From Euryarchaeota archaeon UBA250 (GTDB taxonomy: Archaea > Thermoplasmatota > Poseidoniia > Poseidoniales > Thalassarchaeaceae): a stretch of DNA of 7,800 nucleotides. Shown here piece by piece: positions 5,651 to 7,800 of this stretch. How positions within the stretch are numbered: the stretch's first letter is position 1; each line of letters begins with the position of its first letter. Position numbers and translations under genes: made by a program. Where the stretch lies: assembly GCA_002504845.1 (NCBI GenBank), contig DATW01000032.1:1-7800 (forward strand). Reading direction: 5' to 3'. The notes below the pieces were generated by a model, which had not been told where the DNA came from, did no database searches, and worked only from the letters and a program-made list of their open reading frames with translations.

Positions 5651-6796
5651 TTACTCCTTCCACTCGCGGTACTGTATCCATTCTACGCCCGGGGCCATGT
5701 ATTCTTCCACCAGCTTCCGCTCATCCTCGTCAGATGGCAGAACTCCTGCAAGATAATCAGCGTATTCTTCCTCACTACCTTCGAAATCCTCTCCCATTAC
5801 AGTGTATAACTTTCCAGAATATTTCCCTATTCCGCGGTTGAATTTATCCGAGGGAATGTATAGCTCAGGATCCCCCTCTGGTCGACCTTTGCTTATGCGA
5901 GCCATTTCGGCTTTGATTTCGTCGAAGTACAGGCCACGGCTCGCTTCATTCAGATGGTCTCTATCAGCTTCGCCATCAGATTCTCGCTCATCGTATCTGC
6001 CCTTTACTCCGTATACATACGCCCATTGTGCCGAAGTAGACTCATCCGTACCGAAGAGGTCGAGGCCTGTGCTAACCCACTTATTGACATATTTCTGAAG
6101 GAACGCAGTTGGGATAACGCCTGCCTTGACTATTCTCCTGAGACCGTTTGCCCCTGTTCCGAGATGAAATGACTCTTCTTTGAGCATCGGACCCATTGAT
6201 GCTGCTAGGGGTTGGAAAGAGCTAGTGGATAGCATCTTCAGTTGGTACTTTCCATCTCGATCGATAAAGTGGGTGAAACAGAAGAAGTCGAGCCAGTGAT
6301 CGATTGGAGCATTGAATGAACCCAGAAGCCTCGTTCCATCTTGTGCATTTCTTTCCAGCAGCTTAGCAGCTTCACGAACCCCCTGCTCACCGAAGTAGGT
6401 GCAGAGAAGATAGGCCATCTGCCAACCATGACGCTGCTCTTCGCACATTATCCTCAGAGCAGATTTCCGATCATATTCAGTTGGCGCAGTCGCAAGAAGG
6501 TGATTTTGCTGCTCTACAGAGGCAAACTCCGTGTCCCCCTGGACGCTAATCATTGTGATGATGGCATCTCTGATGTTTTGCTGGGGTATCTGCATCCTAC
6601 GACTCCACTTCGGCATCCCTTCAAAATCTCCAAATTCAATACTGTCTCCAGCGGAGATCCAATCGAATCTAATTTCAAATCGATAATCTCCAAGCCAAGC
6701 AGGATCGAATCCAATTCTAGTTTGCCATTCATGGAACTCTTGAACCCAGCCTTCGAAGTTTGGTGTGTAGCCCTCGACAATTTCAGTCCTGCTCAT
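5651..6796 (-). CDS. boxB: BoxB-like diiron aromatic acyl-CoA epoxidase (benzoyl-CoA 2,3-epoxidase family), short form
   Basis: BoxB is the diiron oxygenase that, with reductase BoxA, turns benzoyl-CoA into its 2,3-epoxide. From the ATG at 6796 (381 aa) the ferritin-like four-helix core is clear. It has QGDTEFASVEQQNHL (86-100) with Glu90, CEEQRHGWQMAYLL (118-131) with Glu120 and His123, FIDRDGKYQL (177-186) containing the Asp ligand site, and LKEESFHLG (205-213) with Glu208 and His211. From family knowledge these supply the six iron ligands, and all are present. KYVNKW, LFGTDESTSAQWAYVYGVKGRY (247-268) and FNRGIGKYSG (319-328) also follow BoxB rather than PaaA. The classical enzyme is about 470 aa; this one is shorter at the N-terminus, between KGRY and FNRGIG, and at the C-terminus. 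A TTG at 6826 would add 10 residues; neither start has a good ribosome binding site. The true substrate could be another aryl-CoA. Confidence 0.87.
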   Translation of the reverse strand: MSRTEIVEGYTPNFEGWVQEFHEWQTRIGFDPAWLGDYRFEIRFDWISAGDSIEFGDFEGMPKWSRRMQIPQQNIRDAIITMISVQGDTEFASVEQQNHLLATAPTEYDRKSALRIMCEEQRHGWQMAYLLCTYFGEQGVREAAKLLERNAQDGTRLLGSFNAPIDHWLDFFCFTHFIDRDGKYQLKMLSTSSFQPLAASMGPMLKEESFHLGTGANGLRRIVKAGVIPTAFLQKYVNKWVSTGLDLFGTDESTSAQWAYVYGVKGRYDERESDGEADRDHLNEASRGLYFDEIKAEMARISKGRPEGDPELYIPSDKFNRGIGKYSGKLYTVMGEDFEGSEEEYADYLAGVLPSDEDERKLVEEYMAPGVEWIQYREWKE

Positions 6797-6858
6797 GGCC
6801 TCGATGACCGCTAGGTCGTATTTCAAGTTCAGGCTTTTACCAGCAAATTTCGGACGTC

Positions 6859-6872
6859 AAAATAGAAAGAAA
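6859..6872 (-). other. T-rich tract after the BoxC-like gene
   Basis: Directly after the TAG stop of the upstream crotonase gene, the minus strand reads TTTCTTTCTATTTT. If the host is an archaeon, such oligo-T tracts can cause termination or lower downstream expression. In a bacterium it has no hairpin and would not be a terminator. The rest of the gap to boxB (6827-6858) shows no clear promoter. Confidence 0.25.
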
Positions 6873-7733
6873 CTATTGTCCGGTAAATTTGGGGGTCTTC
6901 TTGTCCACATATGCCGCTATACCCGCTTTCGCATCATCTGATTGAAACAGGTCAGATTGCAACTCGCGTTCTAGTGCTAGATGATATTCCAATGGTATTT
7001 CAAGACCGCTCTGCACGCTTCTCTTGATATTTCCAATCGCCTTTGCAGCAGCAAATGGCAAGGAGAACTGACCCGCATAGTCAAGGACATCTTGGCGGAA
7101 CTCCTCCAGACTCATACTGTCATATACGTCGTGTACAAGAGCCATGTCTTTTGCCTCTTCGAATTGGAATTTCCTCCCAGTGACCATGATCTCCATTGAT
7201 TTTGCCTTTCCTACCAGTCGAGAAAGCCTAGCAGTACCACCAGTGCCAGCCAAAACTCCGAGCGAGACCTCTGGAAGACCAACTTGGAAATTCCCTTTAC
7301 GAGCAATTCTGATGTCTGCCGCCATTGCGATCTCGAGCCCCCCTCCTACTGTGTGGCCATTCAGTGCGGCGACGACGAGCTTAGGTGTTTGTTCAAGCCG
7401 GCTCAATGTCTCGTTAGCATGGAGGCAGAAGAAGTACTTGTAGCGGGGAGTAAGCCGATTGAGATATTTTATGCTAGCACCTGCTGAAAAGAATTTATCT
7501 CCGTGACCTGTTATCAAAATCACACTTACCTCATCATCGAAACGTGCGCTCAATATGGCATCATCTATGTCGTGCCACATTTCCCTGGTGTATGTATTGA
7601 CTGCGGTTTTACCCTCTTCAAGAGGCGCGCCATCAGAGTCTGATATCAACTCTATAATGGCAATACCATTGTCAGTCACGCCATAGTTGACGAGTCTATT
7701 CTTCATCGGGGTAAGTTCGGGCCATTCAGCCAT
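6873..7733 (-). CDS. Single-domain crotonase with BoxC-like active-site residues (enoyl-CoA hydratase family)
   Basis: A 286-aa crotonase-fold protein. FFSAGASIKYL (81-91) and NGHTVGGGLEIAMAAD (125-140) form the CoA-binding/oxyanion region. Both catalytic Glu of true hydratases are present: Glu134 (GGGLE) and Glu155 (GLPEVSLGV), followed by LAGTGGTARL. Beyond ordinary hydratases it has the block YFFCLHANETLSRLE (100-114) and an NTY motif (46-48). These line up with the N-terminal half of BoxC, the ring-cleaving 2,3-epoxybenzoyl-CoA dihydrolase, whose reported active site is Cys111, Glu146 and Glu168; the counterparts here are Cys103, Glu134 and Glu155. BoxC, however, is about 550 aa with two crotonase-like parts, and here the second is missing. 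It begins the visible operon just before the BoxB-like gene, 76 nt away. A generic 3-hydroxyacyl-CoA-forming hydratase is the conservative reading. The start is supported by GAGGT nine bases upstream. Confidence 0.9.
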   Translation of the reverse strand: MAEWPELTPMKNRLVNYGVTDNGIAIIELISDSDGAPLEEGKTAVNTYTREMWHDIDDAILSARFDDEVSVILITGHGDKFFSAGASIKYLNRLTPRYKYFFCLHANETLSRLEQTPKLVVAALNGHTVGGGLEIAMAADIRIARKGNFQVGLPEVSLGVLAGTGGTARLSRLVGKAKSMEIMVTGRKFQFEEAKDMALVHDVYDSMSLEEFRQDVLDYAGQFSLPFAAAKAIGNIKRSVQSGLEIPLEYHLALERELQSDLFQSDDAKAGIAAYVDKKTPKFTGQ

Positions 7734-7742
7734 GCATCGTCG

Positions 7743-7747
7743 ACCTC
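7743..7747 (-). promoter_or_regulatory. Ribosome binding site of the BoxC-like crotonase gene
   Basis: GAGGT on the minus strand lies nine bases before the ATG at 7733 and overlaps the TGA of a possible upstream reading frame, a pattern common inside operons. Confidence 0.5.
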
Positions 7748-7799
7748 AAACGCCCATATCAACCAAGCGATTAACGAATTTAAACGTCGAGAGGTCACT
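7746..7799 (-). CDS. Possible C-terminal end of an upstream gene, cut by window edge
   Basis: On the minus strand, entering from the window edge, one frame reads SDLSTFKFVNRLVDMGV followed by TGA. The stop lies 12 nt before the ATG of the BoxC-like gene. The residue mix looks protein-like and the spacing is typical of an operon, but 17 codons are too few to prove coding. If it is real, the operon begins upstream of this window. The product cannot be identified. Confidence 0.4.
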   Translation of the reverse strand, partial: SDLSTFKFVNRLVDMGV

Positions 7800-7800
7800 G

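Noticed and set aside
6873..7733. Calling the crotonase a true BoxC
   Set aside because: It is half the size of BoxC and lacks the second part. The shared Cys/Glu/Glu set is suggestive only, so the feature is named BoxC-like without a gene symbol.
7777..7786. AATTTAAACG as an archaeal TATA box for the operon
   Set aside because: It falls inside a frame that looks like the end of an upstream gene, and the host domain is not established; on this evidence it is not a supported promoter.
1..7800. CRISPR array, insertion sequence, tRNA/rRNA gene or phage genes
   Set aside because: No spaced direct repeats, transposase motifs, RNA-gene-like folds or phage proteins are visible; nearly all bases are explained by metabolic genes.

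Overview
This 7.8 kb window is dense with genes. No intergenic gap exceeds about 76 bp, and there are no RNA genes, mobile elements or CRISPR arrays. GC content looks moderate. Arginine is often AGA/AGG/CGA and isoleucine is often ATA. Several starts have a GGAGGTGA-type ribosome binding site. This fits a free-living aerobic prokaryote, possibly a planktonic archaeon (Thermoplasmatota-like) or a deep-branching bacterium. There is no phylogenetic marker in the window, so the assignment is open.

Layout. (1) Positions 2-784, plus strand: 3' part of a tRNA U34 hydroxylase gene (trhO), whose true start lies before the window. (2) 807-2231, minus: an NAD(P)-dependent aldehyde dehydrogenase, convergent with trhO. 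(3) 2302-3087, plus: a PaaG-like crotonase, divergent from the aldehyde dehydrogenase. (4) 7733 down to 3088, minus: a tight run of six genes in transcription order. They are a crotonase with BoxC-like active-site residues, a short BoxB-like diiron aromatic acyl-CoA epoxidase, an unrecognised 187-aa protein, a 3-hydroxyacyl-CoA dehydrogenase, a short-chain dehydrogenase/reductase and a SemiSWEET-type membrane protein. Spacers are 0-76 nt, so this is probably one operon. A 17-codon reading frame ending at 7746 suggests it continues upstream past the window edge.

How the genes could work together (inference). BoxB-like protein would epoxidise an aromatic acyl-CoA with O2. The single-domain BoxC-like crotonase would open or hydrolyse the epoxide. 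The aldehyde dehydrogenase could oxidise a ring-cleavage semialdehyde, as BoxD does. The PaaG-like isomerase, the 3-hydroxyacyl-CoA dehydrogenase and the SDR would carry the product through beta-oxidation. No BoxA reductase, CoA ligase or thiolase is in the window, so the pathway is incomplete here.

The main point of interest is this compact, Box-like pair: a BoxB about 80-90 residues shorter than the classical enzyme, next to a 286-aa crotonase that keeps the Cys/Glu/Glu set of BoxC in one domain instead of the usual ~550-aa two-part protein.
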